This document shows positions 6,883 to 13,344 of a DNA stretch of 13,344 nt, one piece after another. The DNA lies in assembly GCA_945862275.1 (NCBI GenBank), contig CAMAYA010000010.1, positions 1-13,344 of the forward strand. The letters are read 5' to 3'. Source of the stretch: Legionella genomosp. 1 (GTDB taxonomy: Bacteria; Pseudomonadota; Gammaproteobacteria; Legionellales; Legionellaceae). A program made the translations under genes and the position numbers. Positions within the stretch are counted from its first letter, which is position 1, and every line of letters starts with the position of its first letter. A model generated the notes under the pieces. It was not told the origin of the DNA. It was given only the letters and a program-made list of their open reading frames with translations, and searched no databases.

Positions 6883-6911
6883 ATCATGCACAACTTGACC
6901 GAAATTGTCAA
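6883..6911 (-). promoter_or_regulatory. Promoter of rpsT
   Basis: On the reverse strand a perfect TTGACA (6911..6906), a 17-base spacer and CATGAT (6888..6883, 4 of 6) lie about 40 bases upstream of the rpsT GTG. The -35 is half of an inverted repeat (cttgac 6894-6899 / gtcaag 6907-6912) whose other arm gives TTGACC on the forward strand. Confidence 0.65.
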
Positions 6912-6942
6912 GACAGTAGTCGTCTAATTTTATTAATTTCGG

Positions 6943-6948
6943 TATACT
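6943..6948 (+). promoter_or_regulatory. Possible -10 element of murJ
   Basis: TATACT lies 37 bases before the murJ start. No good -35 is found 16-18 bases upstream (TCGTCT at 6920-6925 is poor), so this is a tentative call based on the -10 and its position. Confidence 0.35.
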
Positions 6949-6985
6949 CATGCGAAATGTGTAAAACAACACCCGTGAGAATGCT

Positions 6986-8554
6986 GTGACTGAAACGACC
7001 TTACATAAACGACAAAGTTTGTTGCGATCCACTTCATTGGTTTCGCTGATGACCTTCTTCTCCCGTATCATGGGGTTTGCGCGAGACATGATCTTGGCAA
7101 AAACGTTTGGTGCTGATGCCGGCATGGATGCCTTCTATGTGGCGTTTAAAATACCCAATTTTATGCGGCGCTTATTTGCAGATGGCGCTTTTTCACAAGC
7201 CTTTGTGCCGGTGTTGGCCGAATATCAAAAGACGCGCACAATCGATGAGGTTCGCGTGTTTTTGGCGCGCATAGCGGGTGGGATGAGTGTCATTCTCACG
7301 GTGGTCACTGTGATTGGGATAATCGCTGCACCTGTGATTATTGAGCTGTTTGCGCCAGGGTTTGGTCATGATTCAACCCGGACTGTCTTGGCCACAGAAA
7401 TGCTGCGTTTGACGTTCCCTTATTTAATGTTGATTTCATTGACTGCGATGGCAGGAGCGATACTCAACACCTTTGGTTATTTTGGTGTACCTGCGTTTAC
7501 GCCCATCTTCTTGAATATCAGCATGATTATTGCAGCACTTTATTTAAGTCCTCGATTTGCAGAACCTGTGATTGCTTTAGCCTGGGGGGTTTTGCTGGCC
7601 GGTATTGTTCAATTATTATTTCAAATTCCTTTTCTTTTACATCGCAAGCTGTTGGTAAAACCTCGCTTGATGATGCGTGACCCAGGTGTTAAGCGCGTGA
7701 TGCGATTGATGATACCGGCCTTGTTTGGTGTTTCCGTCGCGCAAATTAATTTACTGGTGGATACGATATTTGCTTCTTTTCTAAAGGTGGGCAGCGTCAC
7801 TTGGTTATTTTACACCGATCGGTTGGCGGATTTTCCTTTGGGTATTTTTGGAGTGGCCATCGCCACGGTGATTTTGCCACATTTATCGCGGCGACATGCC
7901 GAACAAAATAAAGCCCATTTTTCACGTGCACTGGATTGGGGTTTGCGTCTGTTGATTTTAGTGGGCGTACCGTCTGCAACCGGGTTGATTTTGTTTGCTA
8001 TGCCTTTAATTGCGAGTTGTTTTACTTATGGTCAGTTTACAGTGGTTGATTTGCTGCAAACCCAAAAAAGTCTAATAACCATGGCCTTAGGTCTACCTGC
8101 GTTTATGATGGTGAAAATACTGGCCTCCGGCTTTTATGCAGGTCAAAATATTAAAACGCCGGTGAAGGTCGGGGTTGTCGCCATGATAGCAAATACGGCT
8201 TTGTGCGCATTATTGATTGGTCCAATGGCGCATGCGGGTTTAACGTTGGCTTCATCGATTGCGGGATATCTGAATTGTGGGGTATTGTTGTATTTGTTAA
8301 TACGACGGGGCATTTATAAGCCTTTGTCGGGCTGGTGGCGCTTTATGCTACAATTAATGATAGCCAATGGTGTTATGTCTGTTTATTTAGTATTCATGGT
8401 GGGAAATGTATTTTTTTGGTTGGATAAACCCTTGGGCGCACGATTGGGGTATCTGTTGTTGCACGTGCTTGCCGCATGTGCCATTTATTTAATGAGCTTG
8501 AGACTCTGTGGCATGAAAATGACGCAGTTTCGTGGGCAGATGAAGGAGTCTTAA
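6986..8554 (+). CDS. murJ: Lipid II flippase MurJ (MviN)
   Basis: A 522-residue polytopic inner-membrane protein of the MOP superfamily that moves lipid II to the periplasmic face for peptidoglycan synthesis. The N-terminal SRIMGFARD (26-34) and FKIPNFMRRLFADGAFSQAF (54-73) carry the arginines and acidic residues typical of the MurJ cavity. FYTDRLADFPLGIFGVA in the middle is another family signature, and about 14 hydrophobic segments are spread along the chain. The start is GTG at 6986; an ATG at 6981 in another frame stops after two codons. Many gammaproteobacteria have ribF after murJ; here the stop TAA is directly followed by the ATG of an M17 aminopeptidase. Confidence 0.96.
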   Translation: MTETTLHKRQSLLRSTSLVSLMTFFSRIMGFARDMILAKTFGADAGMDAFYVAFKIPNFMRRLFADGAFSQAFVPVLAEYQKTRTIDEVRVFLARIAGGMSVILTVVTVIGIIAAPVIIELFAPGFGHDSTRTVLATEMLRLTFPYLMLISLTAMAGAILNTFGYFGVPAFTPIFLNISMIIAALYLSPRFAEPVIALAWGVLLAGIVQLLFQIPFLLHRKLLVKPRLMMRDPGVKRVMRLMIPALFGVSVAQINLLVDTIFASFLKVGSVTWLFYTDRLADFPLGIFGVAIATVILPHLSRRHAEQNKAHFSRALDWGLRLLILVGVPSATGLILFAMPLIASCFTYGQFTVVDLLQTQKSLITMALGLPAFMMVKILASGFYAGQNIKTPVKVGVVAMIANTALCALLIGPMAHAGLTLASSIAGYLNCGVLLYLLIRRGIYKPLSGWWRFMLQLMIANGVMSVYLVFMVGNVFFWLDKPLGARLGYLLLHVLAACAIYLMSLRLCGMKMTQFRGQMKES

Positions 8555-9922
8555 ATGAAAGCCAATTGTTTCTATCAAACAGATACAGATACTGCATGGC
8601 CATTGATTCTATTGCGTCAAGACGACACCTTAAACGAACTCAGCGACACAGAGCGTAATTGCCTTGTTTCCCAGCAGTTTAAAGGGGCCTTGGGCGACAT
8701 TGCCGTGATCACGAATTCGCAGGGTTTTCCCCTCAACATTTATATTGGTGCAGGCGATGGCAATGAGATGCTTGCGATTGCATCTGCCGTGACGAAAATC
8801 CCTCCGGGTCTTTATCAGGCTCCACGCGGGCTTGAGCAATCAGCGCTTTTGGCGTGGTCCTTGGCGCAATATAAGTTTGATCATTACAAAAATTCAAACT
8901 TAGAACCGAGGATTCTTGCCGTGGATGAACAGCCATTGTCTGACGTGTTATTGGAATCCAATGCCATATTCCTCGTACGGGACCTGATTAATATGCCAGC
9001 CAATGCGTTAGGTCCTTCTGAAATGGCGGAGCGTGTAGCTATCCTTGCGATGGAACAAGGTGCTGTCTTTCAACAATGGATAGGAGATGAATTGCTGCGA
9101 GACCGTTTTCCAGCCATTCATGCCGTTGGGCGTGCGGCTGCGGATGCACCTCGATTATTGTCTTTGACTTGGGGAGATGAGACGCATCCACGCGTGACGT
9201 TGCTGGGGAAAGGGGTGTGTTTTGATTCAGGCGGTTTAGACATTAAACCCGCGGCCGGTATGCGCTACATGAAGAAAGACATGGGGGGGGCGGCTCATGT
9301 GATAGGACTTGCCCAGTGGATAATGGCTAAACGCTTACCCATTCGTTTACAGGTATTGATTCCAGCAGTTGAAAATGCAGTGGGCTCGCGCGCATTTCGC
9401 CCAGGCGATGTGTTGACCATGCGCAATGGCCTCACCGTTGAGATTGATAACACCGATGCGGAAGGACGTTTGGTCTTGGCGGATGCCTTAGTGAAAGCCT
9501 GTGAAGACAACCCGGAGCTACTGATTGATTTTGCGACCTTAACTGGATCGGCCCGCGTAGCCGTAGGCACAGACATTGCAGCCATGTTCACTAATGATGA
9601 CCAGCTGGCAGACGCGATGACTAAATCATCACGCGAGTCCAATGATCCGGTTTGGCGTATGCCGTTGTTTGCAGGTTATGCCAGTATGCTCGACTCCTCC
9701 ATTGCAGACATGGCAAATTCAAGCCCATCAGCCTATGCAGGTGCCATTACGGCAGCGCTATTTTTACAGCGTTTTGTGAGGGAGTCTTTGTCGTGGTTGC
9801 ATTTTGATATTATGGCTTGGAATGTTAGTAATAAACCTGGCCGTCCTGAGGGCGGTGAGGCCATGGGAATGCTGGCAGTGGGGCGATATTTGATAGGGCG
9901 GTATGGAACTGTAGGTAAGTGA
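8555..9922 (+). CDS. M17 leucyl aminopeptidase family protein
   Basis: A 455-residue cytoplasmic metallopeptidase that removes N-terminal residues from peptides. The C-terminal catalytic domain shows the complete two-metal site: Lys219 and Asp224 in GKGVCFDSGG, Lys231, Asp242 in KKDMGG, and Asp301, Glu303 and Arg305 in the M17 signature NTDAEGRL (299-306). The N-terminal domain is divergent, and the protein is shorter than E. coli PepA (about 500), so I do not assign pepA or pepB. The ATG abuts the murJ stop with no gap and uses an AAGGAG inside the end of murJ, so the two genes should be cotranscribed and probably translationally coupled. A weak hairpin with a T-run lies at 10036-10064. Confidence 0.93.
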   Translation: MKANCFYQTDTDTAWPLILLRQDDTLNELSDTERNCLVSQQFKGALGDIAVITNSQGFPLNIYIGAGDGNEMLAIASAVTKIPPGLYQAPRGLEQSALLAWSLAQYKFDHYKNSNLEPRILAVDEQPLSDVLLESNAIFLVRDLINMPANALGPSEMAERVAILAMEQGAVFQQWIGDELLRDRFPAIHAVGRAAADAPRLLSLTWGDETHPRVTLLGKGVCFDSGGLDIKPAAGMRYMKKDMGGAAHVIGLAQWIMAKRLPIRLQVLIPAVENAVGSRAFRPGDVLTMRNGLTVEIDNTDAEGRLVLADALVKACEDNPELLIDFATLTGSARVAVGTDIAAMFTNDDQLADAMTKSSRESNDPVWRMPLFAGYASMLDSSIADMANSSPSAYAGAITAALFLQRFVRESLSWLHFDIMAWNVSNKPGRPEGGEAMGMLAVGRYLIGRYGTVGK

Positions 9923-10035
9923 TAACCGGATAGGAAGTAATTTTTTGCGCGAAATGGATAAAAAAAACGGATAACAAGGGGGCATGATTTTCAAAACAAA
10001 AAAAATAGACTGTTTTCATCTAATATTGCTGCTTA

Positions 10036-10064
10036 AGTAGCTCTGTAACGGGTTACTATTTTTT
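10036..10064 (+). terminator. Possible terminator of the murJ-aminopeptidase operon
   Basis: A weak stem (agtagc / gttact-type pairing, or the shorter gtaac-gg-gttac at 10045-10056) is followed by TATTTTTT. The T-run and position suit a Rho-independent terminator, but the stem is AT-rich and more than 110 bases after the stop codon. Confidence 0.4.
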
Positions 10065-10070
10065 GTTGAA

Positions 10071-10271
10071 GTGAAGTGTAGAGGTAAAATACCAATAATC
10101 AAAGCTGGAAGAAATGCGCCGTGCATATGCGGTAGTGAAAAAAAGTATAAAAAATGCTGTTTATATCGTGGGGTTTCAGTACCTGTACCTGCATCTAACT
10201 CGAAAACGTCAGGAAAAGTATTAGTAACGACATTAACAGATGAGTTTTTTCAGCCTGTTCGAATTTATTAG
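10071..10271 (+). CDS. Short SEC-C motif protein, possibly truncated
   Basis: A 66-residue ORF containing a clear SEC-C zinc-binding motif, GRNAPCICGSEKKYKKCC (about residues 13-30), with the CxCx8CC cysteine pattern seen at the C-terminus of SecA and in many small or modular proteins. What follows (residues 31-66, ending DEFFQPVRIY) I do not recognise. The start is uncertain: a GTG at 10071 with no good ribosome binding site, in a frame open only from 10041. Its TAG stop falls in the same reading frame as the broken toxin gene beginning at about 10275, and the ORF could be the surviving front of a longer gene cut during rearrangement. Real expression is unproven. Confidence 0.5.
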   Translation: MKCRGKIPIIKAGRNAPCICGSEKKYKKCCLYRGVSVPVPASNSKTSGKVLVTTLTDEFFQPVRIY

Positions 10272-10274
10272 ACC

Positions 10275-10431
10275 ATTATTTACAAGGGTTCGGCGTTTAG
10301 CGTTTGGTCAACAAAGCATGGCATCTCTGATGAAACACTAATTTCAGCTATCAGCGAAAATTTATTTGCATTTAACTGAAGTCGAGTTAAATAAAGCGGT
10401 TCATGAAAGCAAGTTAATTAAGGTTGGGTGA
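10275..10431 (+). pseudogene. RelE/HigB-type toxin gene, inactivated by internal deletion
   Basis: Two pieces of one toxin gene are readable. In the first frame (10275-10358) IYKGSAFSVWSTKHGISDET and SAISE match the N-terminus of the RelE-like toxins that pair with NadS/YiaG-type antitoxins. In a second frame, from about 10357 to a TGA at 10429-10431, AKIYLHLTEVELNKAVHESK and LIKVG match the C-terminus of the same family. Usual members are about 110 residues; only about 28 and 24 remain, so roughly 60 central residues are missing and the frames no longer join. The codon expected as ATG is ATT (10275 or 10278). The stop lies one base before the antitoxin ATG, preserving the normal toxin-antitoxin order and spacing. 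The family match is from memory of its conserved ends. Confidence 0.72.
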
Positions 10432-10432
10432 T

Positions 10433-10738
10433 ATGAATAAATCAATTTTAGATGTGGTGCATGAATCTGCTAAAGGACTTTATGATGCCGGAATTGTTGA
10501 TGCCACAACCATGCATGAATTTGATGCCTTGTGTTTGACACCCATTAAAAAATTTTCAGCGTATGAAATTAAAATGATTCGATTAAAAGAACATGTTAGC
10601 CAAGCTGTGTTTGCCACATATTTAAATACATCATCATCCACTATTAAGCAGTGGGAGCAGGGGGATAAGCGCCCGCGCGGAACTTCTTTAAAGCTGTTAA
10701 ATTTGGTGGCTAACAAGGGTCTGTCGATCCTTGCTTAA
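10433..10738 (+). CDS. XRE-family antitoxin, NadS/HigA-like, now orphan
   Basis: A 101-residue DNA-binding protein. The C-terminal half is a helix-turn-helix domain: EIKMIRLKEHVSQAVFATYL followed by TSSSTIKQWEQGDKRPRG (about residues 45-83), the form seen in antitoxins that neutralise RelE/HigB-type toxins and repress their own operon. I start it at ATG 10433, with AAGG 9 bases upstream; an in-frame TTG at 10424 is less likely. Its toxin partner immediately upstream is deleted, yet this frame has no stop or frameshift, so the gene may be kept as a stand-alone repressor or be recently orphaned. An IS5 transposase fragment begins 3 bases after its stop on the other strand. Confidence 0.83.
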   Translation: MNKSILDVVHESAKGLYDAGIVDATTMHEFDALCLTPIKKFSAYEIKMIRLKEHVSQAVFATYLNTSSSTIKQWEQGDKRPRGTSLKLLNLVANKGLSILA

Positions 10739-10740
10739 CA

Positions 10741-10878
10741 CTAAGTCTGACTGTTTTTTTGCCATTGCATTCGTCCGTTCATTTCAATTTTAGCAATATT
10801 ACGATTGAGCTGTCGAGCGGGTTTATCGCTCTTGACGGCGTTGGATCGGGCTGGTATCACCACGACATCGGGATCATG
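10741..10878 (-). mobile_element. Fragment of an IS5-family transposase
   Basis: Reading the reverse strand from 10878, about 45 codons give HDPDVVVIPARSNAV, then RNIAKIEMNGRMQWQKNS, before a TAG at 10743..10741. This matches the IS5-type DDE transposase segment with VVIPPRSxAV, RDRHI and GRMxWQKxxGYN motifs, located before the final catalytic Glu. Just upstream the frame has a stop (TGA) and no recognisable transposase. Downstream it is cut before GYN at the antitoxin boundary. No terminal inverted repeats or target duplications were found, so this is a dead internal piece. The match is from memory of the family. Confidence 0.65.
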
Positions 10879-11045
10879 TCAGGCCCATTCTTGGATTGGA
10901 AATTCTGTGATGCAATGAAATTGACGGTTAATCACGTTAGAAAAATGATTTGTGTTTTGCGAGGGCGTCAGGCAGTGTTATACTTGCAGCATCTGTTGTA
11001 GAGATGTGCTATATTTACATTATTTTCAATCAATAAGGATACAAC
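10879..11045 (+). promoter_or_regulatory. Leader region and promoters of the sdh operon
   Basis: Two candidate forward promoters lie here. One is TTGCGA (10957-10962), a 16-base spacer and TATACT (10979-10984). The other is an extended -10, TGC plus TATATT (11007-11015). AAGGA at 11035-11039 is the ribosome binding site for sdhC. I saw no obvious operator or riboswitch. Confidence 0.5.
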
Positions 11046-11426
11046 GTGACAGTGAACCATCAAAGACCCGTTAACCTTGATTTAAGTACGTTAAAATTTC
11101 CGCCAATGGCTATCGCATCCATATTACACCGCATTTCAGGAATGGCTCTGTTTTTACTGCTGCCCATCATGATGCTCTTTTTAAGCCGATCTCTTCAATC
11201 GCAAGAATCATTTGACGCACTTCAACTTCAATTGACCAACCCGTATTGTAAATTGGTGCTATGGATGTTTAGTGCCTCGTTGATTTATCACATTCTGGCT
11301 GGGTTTCGTCATGTATTCATGGATATGGGTTTTGGCGATCAGCTGGTTGCCGCTCGGCGAAGTGCGATTACGGTGATTGCTTTATCGATCCTATTGACCA
11401 TCTGCCTAGGAGTTTGGATATGGTAA
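11046..11426 (+). CDS. sdhC: Succinate dehydrogenase cytochrome b556 subunit
   Basis: A 126-residue membrane anchor subunit of complex II. The N-terminal RPVNLDLSTLKFPPMAIASI and SILHRISG (25-32) hold the quinone-site Ser25 and Arg29, matching Ser27/Arg31 of E. coli. YHILAGFRH (81-89) supplies the probable heme ligand, His82. Three membrane helices are visible (about 23-46, 67-88 and 105-125). The start is GTG at 11046, 6 bases after AAGGA; a second GTG at 11052 is too far. It overlaps sdhD by 7 bases. The operon directly follows the degraded IS/toxin-antitoxin patch. Confidence 0.96.
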   Translation: MTVNHQRPVNLDLSTLKFPPMAIASILHRISGMALFLLLPIMMLFLSRSLQSQESFDALQLQLTNPYCKLVLWMFSASLIYHILAGFRHVFMDMGFGDQLVAARRSAITVIALSILLTICLGVWIW

Positions 11427-11767
11427 CAAACATTACAAGCCTGACCGGTAATGGGCTGAAAGATTGGTTGATTCAGCGCGTGACAGCAGTGTATTTTGCG
11501 GTTTATGCATTGTTTTTGTTAGGCTATTTATTGTCTCATCCACAATTGCAATTCGCTCCGTGGTACGCTTTGTTCCATGGGATTGTCTTTCAAATCGCCA
11601 GCATCCTAGCCTTGCTGATGCTCACATTGCATGCTTGGATTGGCATATGGACCGTGACCACTGATTATGTGAAACGCACATCTGTCCGGTTGTCTGTTCA
11701 AATACTGGTTTTTTTGATTTTGCTGGCTCAGTTTTTCTGGGGCTTGATTATTATTTGGGGGCAATAA
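11420..11767 (+). CDS. sdhD: Succinate dehydrogenase hydrophobic anchor subunit
   Basis: A 115-residue membrane anchor with three helices, partner of SdhC in binding heme b and ubiquinone. LHAWIGIWTVTTDYVK (70-85) carries His71, Asp82 and Tyr83, the same numbering as the heme ligand and quinone-site residues of E. coli SdhD, and the C-terminus ends IIIWGQ as in the family. I start it at ATG 11420, 7 bases after AGGAG (11408-11412); an in-frame TTG at 11414 is less likely. It overlaps the end of sdhC and is followed after 2 bases by sdhA. Confidence 0.96.
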   Translation: MVTNITSLTGNGLKDWLIQRVTAVYFAVYALFLLGYLLSHPQLQFAPWYALFHGIVFQIASILALLMLTLHAWIGIWTVTTDYVKRTSVRLSVQILVFLILLAQFFWGLIIIWGQ

Positions 11768-11769
11768 CA

Positions 11770-13344
11770 ATGGTATTTGCACGGAATGAATTTGACGCGG
11801 TCATCATTGGTGCGGGCGGTGCGGGCATGCGTGCGGCTTTGCAGTTGGCTAATTCGGGCTTAAACGTGGCTTTGATCTCCAAAGTATTTCCGACTCGTTC
11901 ACACACCGTTTCTGCTCAAGGCGGTATTACCGCCGCATTGGGAAATGCAGATGCGGATGGCGATGATTGGCGTTGGCATATGTATGACACAGTCAAGGGC
12001 GCGGACTACATCGGTGATCAGGATTGCATTGAATATTTATGTAAAACAGGTCCAGAAGCCGTCTATGAATTGGAACACATGGGGTTGCCGTTTTCTCGAA
12101 TGGACAATGGTAAAATTTATCAGCGCCAATTCGGTGGGCAATCGAAAAACTTCGGCGGCGAACAAGCCGCTCGGACATGTGCCGCCGCAGACCGAACCGG
12201 GCATGCTTTATTGCACACGCTTTATCAACAAAATTTAAAAGCCAAGACGCATATATTTAGTGAATGGCTGGCATTGGATTTCGTTAAAGACGCGCACGGA
12301 AAAATCGCAGGTCTGACGACCATGTGCATAGAAACCGGCGAAATTGTTTTTTTCCAATCACGGGTTTGTATTCTAGCCACCGGTGGGGCCGGTCGTATTT
12401 ATCAATCCACAACGAACGCCTATATTAATACAGGTGATGGTTTTGGCATGGCGTTGCGTGCAGGTTTACCCTTGCAAGACATGGAAATGTGGCAATTTCA
12501 CCCGACGGGCATTGCAGGTGCGGGCACCTTGGTGACTGAGGGTTGCCGTGGCGAGGGTGGTTATCTAATCAATAAAGATGGTGAGCGCTTTATGGAGCGC
12601 TATGCTCCTCATGTTAAAGATTTGGCCTCTCGCGATGTGGTGGCTCGTTCCATTGCATTGGAATTGCGTGCTGGAAAAGGGTTTGATCCAAAAGGGGTTG
12701 ATCACGTTAAATTAAAATTAGACCATCTCGGCGCTGATTTGATCAAAGCACGCTTGCCCGGTATTCGTGAATTAGCCATGAAATTTGCAGGCGTTGATCC
12801 TATTTTTGAAGCCATTCCCGTTGTGCCAACATGTCATTATGCGATGGGCGGCATTCCAACCAATATTCACGGTCAGGTAGTGACCAAAACCAATGGGCAA
12901 GAGCACATTGTTGAGGGATTGTATGCTGTGGGTGAATGCGCGTGCGTATCGGTACATGGCGCCAATCGGTTAGGCGGTAATTCATTGCTCGATTTGGTTG
13001 TATTCGGGCGTGCAGCAGGCTTGCATGTGGAATCACTGTGGCAATCCAATCAACTACCGGATGTGCCCTATATTACAGATGACGATCTAGATGCATCCTT
13101 GGTTCGATATCAACGCTGGCAGCAGTCAACTGATGGCGAAAGTCCTGCCGTAATTCGGGATGAAATGCAGCGCGTGATGCAAGAAGATTTTGGTGTGTTT
13201 CGCTCAAGTGAATTCATGGAACAAGGCTTGGCTCGCCTGACTGCACTGCGTGAGCGATTGGAGCATGCCAACCTCGCGGATAAAAGTGAGGTCTTTAATA
13301 CGGAACGCGTGGGTGCATTGGAACTGGATAATCTGATGGCTACA
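11770..13344 (+). CDS. sdhA: Succinate dehydrogenase flavoprotein subunit (3' end beyond window)
   Basis: The first 525 codons of the catalytic flavoprotein of complex II; about 588 are expected, so roughly 60 residues lie beyond 13344. It oxidises succinate to fumarate in the TCA cycle and passes electrons through SdhB to quinone. Visible features are the dinucleotide-binding GAGGAG (14-19), His45 in TRSHTVSAQGG for covalent FAD, FHPTG with the substrate-binding His (about 244), the catalytic Arg in SRDVVARS (about 288) and HGANRLGGNSLLDL near the capping region. The ATG is two bases after the sdhD stop, with a GGGGG stretch upstream. The frame is open throughout with no disruption. sdhB is expected next. 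Confidence 0.97.
   Translation, partial: MVFARNEFDAVIIGAGGAGMRAALQLANSGLNVALISKVFPTRSHTVSAQGGITAALGNADADGDDWRWHMYDTVKGADYIGDQDCIEYLCKTGPEAVYELEHMGLPFSRMDNGKIYQRQFGGQSKNFGGEQAARTCAAADRTGHALLHTLYQQNLKAKTHIFSEWLALDFVKDAHGKIAGLTTMCIETGEIVFFQSRVCILATGGAGRIYQSTTNAYINTGDGFGMALRAGLPLQDMEMWQFHPTGIAGAGTLVTEGCRGEGGYLINKDGERFMERYAPHVKDLASRDVVARSIALELRAGKGFDPKGVDHVKLKLDHLGADLIKARLPGIRELAMKFAGVDPIFEAIPVVPTCHYAMGGIPTNIHGQVVTKTNGQEHIVEGLYAVGECACVSVHGANRLGGNSLLDLVVFGRAAGLHVESLWQSNQLPDVPYITDDDLDASLVRYQRWQQSTDGESPAVIRDEMQRVMQEDFGVFRSSEFMEQGLARLTALRERLEHANLADKSEVFNTERVGALELDNLMAT

Noticed and set aside
6862..7125. Reverse-strand 87-codon ORF across the rpsT-murJ gap
   Set aside because: It overlaps the promoters and the conserved murJ N-terminus and has no recognisable features.
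10740..10759. Possible terminator after the antitoxin (agt-ctg-act then seven T)
   Set aside because: The stem is only 3 bp; the T-run alone is not enough.
10759..11001. Forward 80-codon ORF upstream of sdhC starting at TTG
   Set aside because: No recognisable protein and no ribosome binding site. The reverse strand of the same stretch carries IS5 transposase similarity, so this is a shadow that also runs through the sdh promoter.
11945..12238. Forward 97-codon ORF within sdhA
   Set aside because: It is an out-of-frame shadow of the strongly conserved sdhA frame, which is open from 11770 to the window end.

Overview
The window looks like the chromosome of a gammaproteobacterium, with base composition around the mid-40s % GC by eye. 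The evidence is the type and order of its housekeeping genes: pmbA, infA, the divergent pair rpsT/murJ, and sdhC-sdhD-sdhA with quinone- and heme-site residues at E. coli-like positions. A small membrane protein resembling the Thivi_2564 family and the general style of the proteins would fit Legionellales (Legionella/Coxiella/Aquicella relatives), but that assignment is an inference. I saw no tRNA, rRNA, CRISPR array or phage module.

Layout. (1) 145-876 (-) is a periplasmic family-3 amino-acid-type binding protein, transcribed away from a small two-helix membrane protein (973-1176, +). (2) 1255-4056 (-) is a tight three-gene operon with overlapping ends: a secreted phosphodiester-glycosidase (NAGPA) family protein, then a DprE1-like FAD oxidase, then a DprE2-like SDR reductase. 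The last two resemble the mycobacterial pair that epimerises polyprenyl-phospho-ribose to arabinose. (3) 4080-5438 (+) is pmbA (tldE), facing infA (5466-5687, -) across a GC-rich hairpin. (4) 5865-6548 (+) is an unrecognised 227-residue protein with a very strong ribosome binding site. Its likely terminator lies over the stop codon of the convergent rpsT gene. (5) rpsT (GTG start, -) and murJ (GTG start, +) diverge from a shared promoter region. murJ is followed with no gap by an M17 leucyl aminopeptidase. (6) 9923-11000 is a degraded patch between two housekeeping operons. It holds a short SEC-C zinc-motif ORF, a RelE/HigB-type toxin gene wrecked by an internal deletion, its apparently intact XRE antitoxin, and, 3 bp after the antitoxin stop, a reverse-strand fragment of an IS5-family transposase. 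(7) 11046-13344 (+) is sdhC-sdhD-sdhA; sdhA runs off the window end.

Working together: sdhCDA encodes respiratory complex II. infA and rpsT serve translation. murJ exports lipid II for peptidoglycan. pmbA acts, with TldD encoded elsewhere, in peptide maturation or proteolysis. The operon at 1255-4056 is the best candidate for less-described chemistry: a possible lipid-linked pentose epimerisation route in a Gram-negative, with alanine in place of the cysteine that benzothiazinone drugs attack in mycobacterial DprE1. The patch at 9923-11000 records a past insertion and decay that left an orphan antitoxin.
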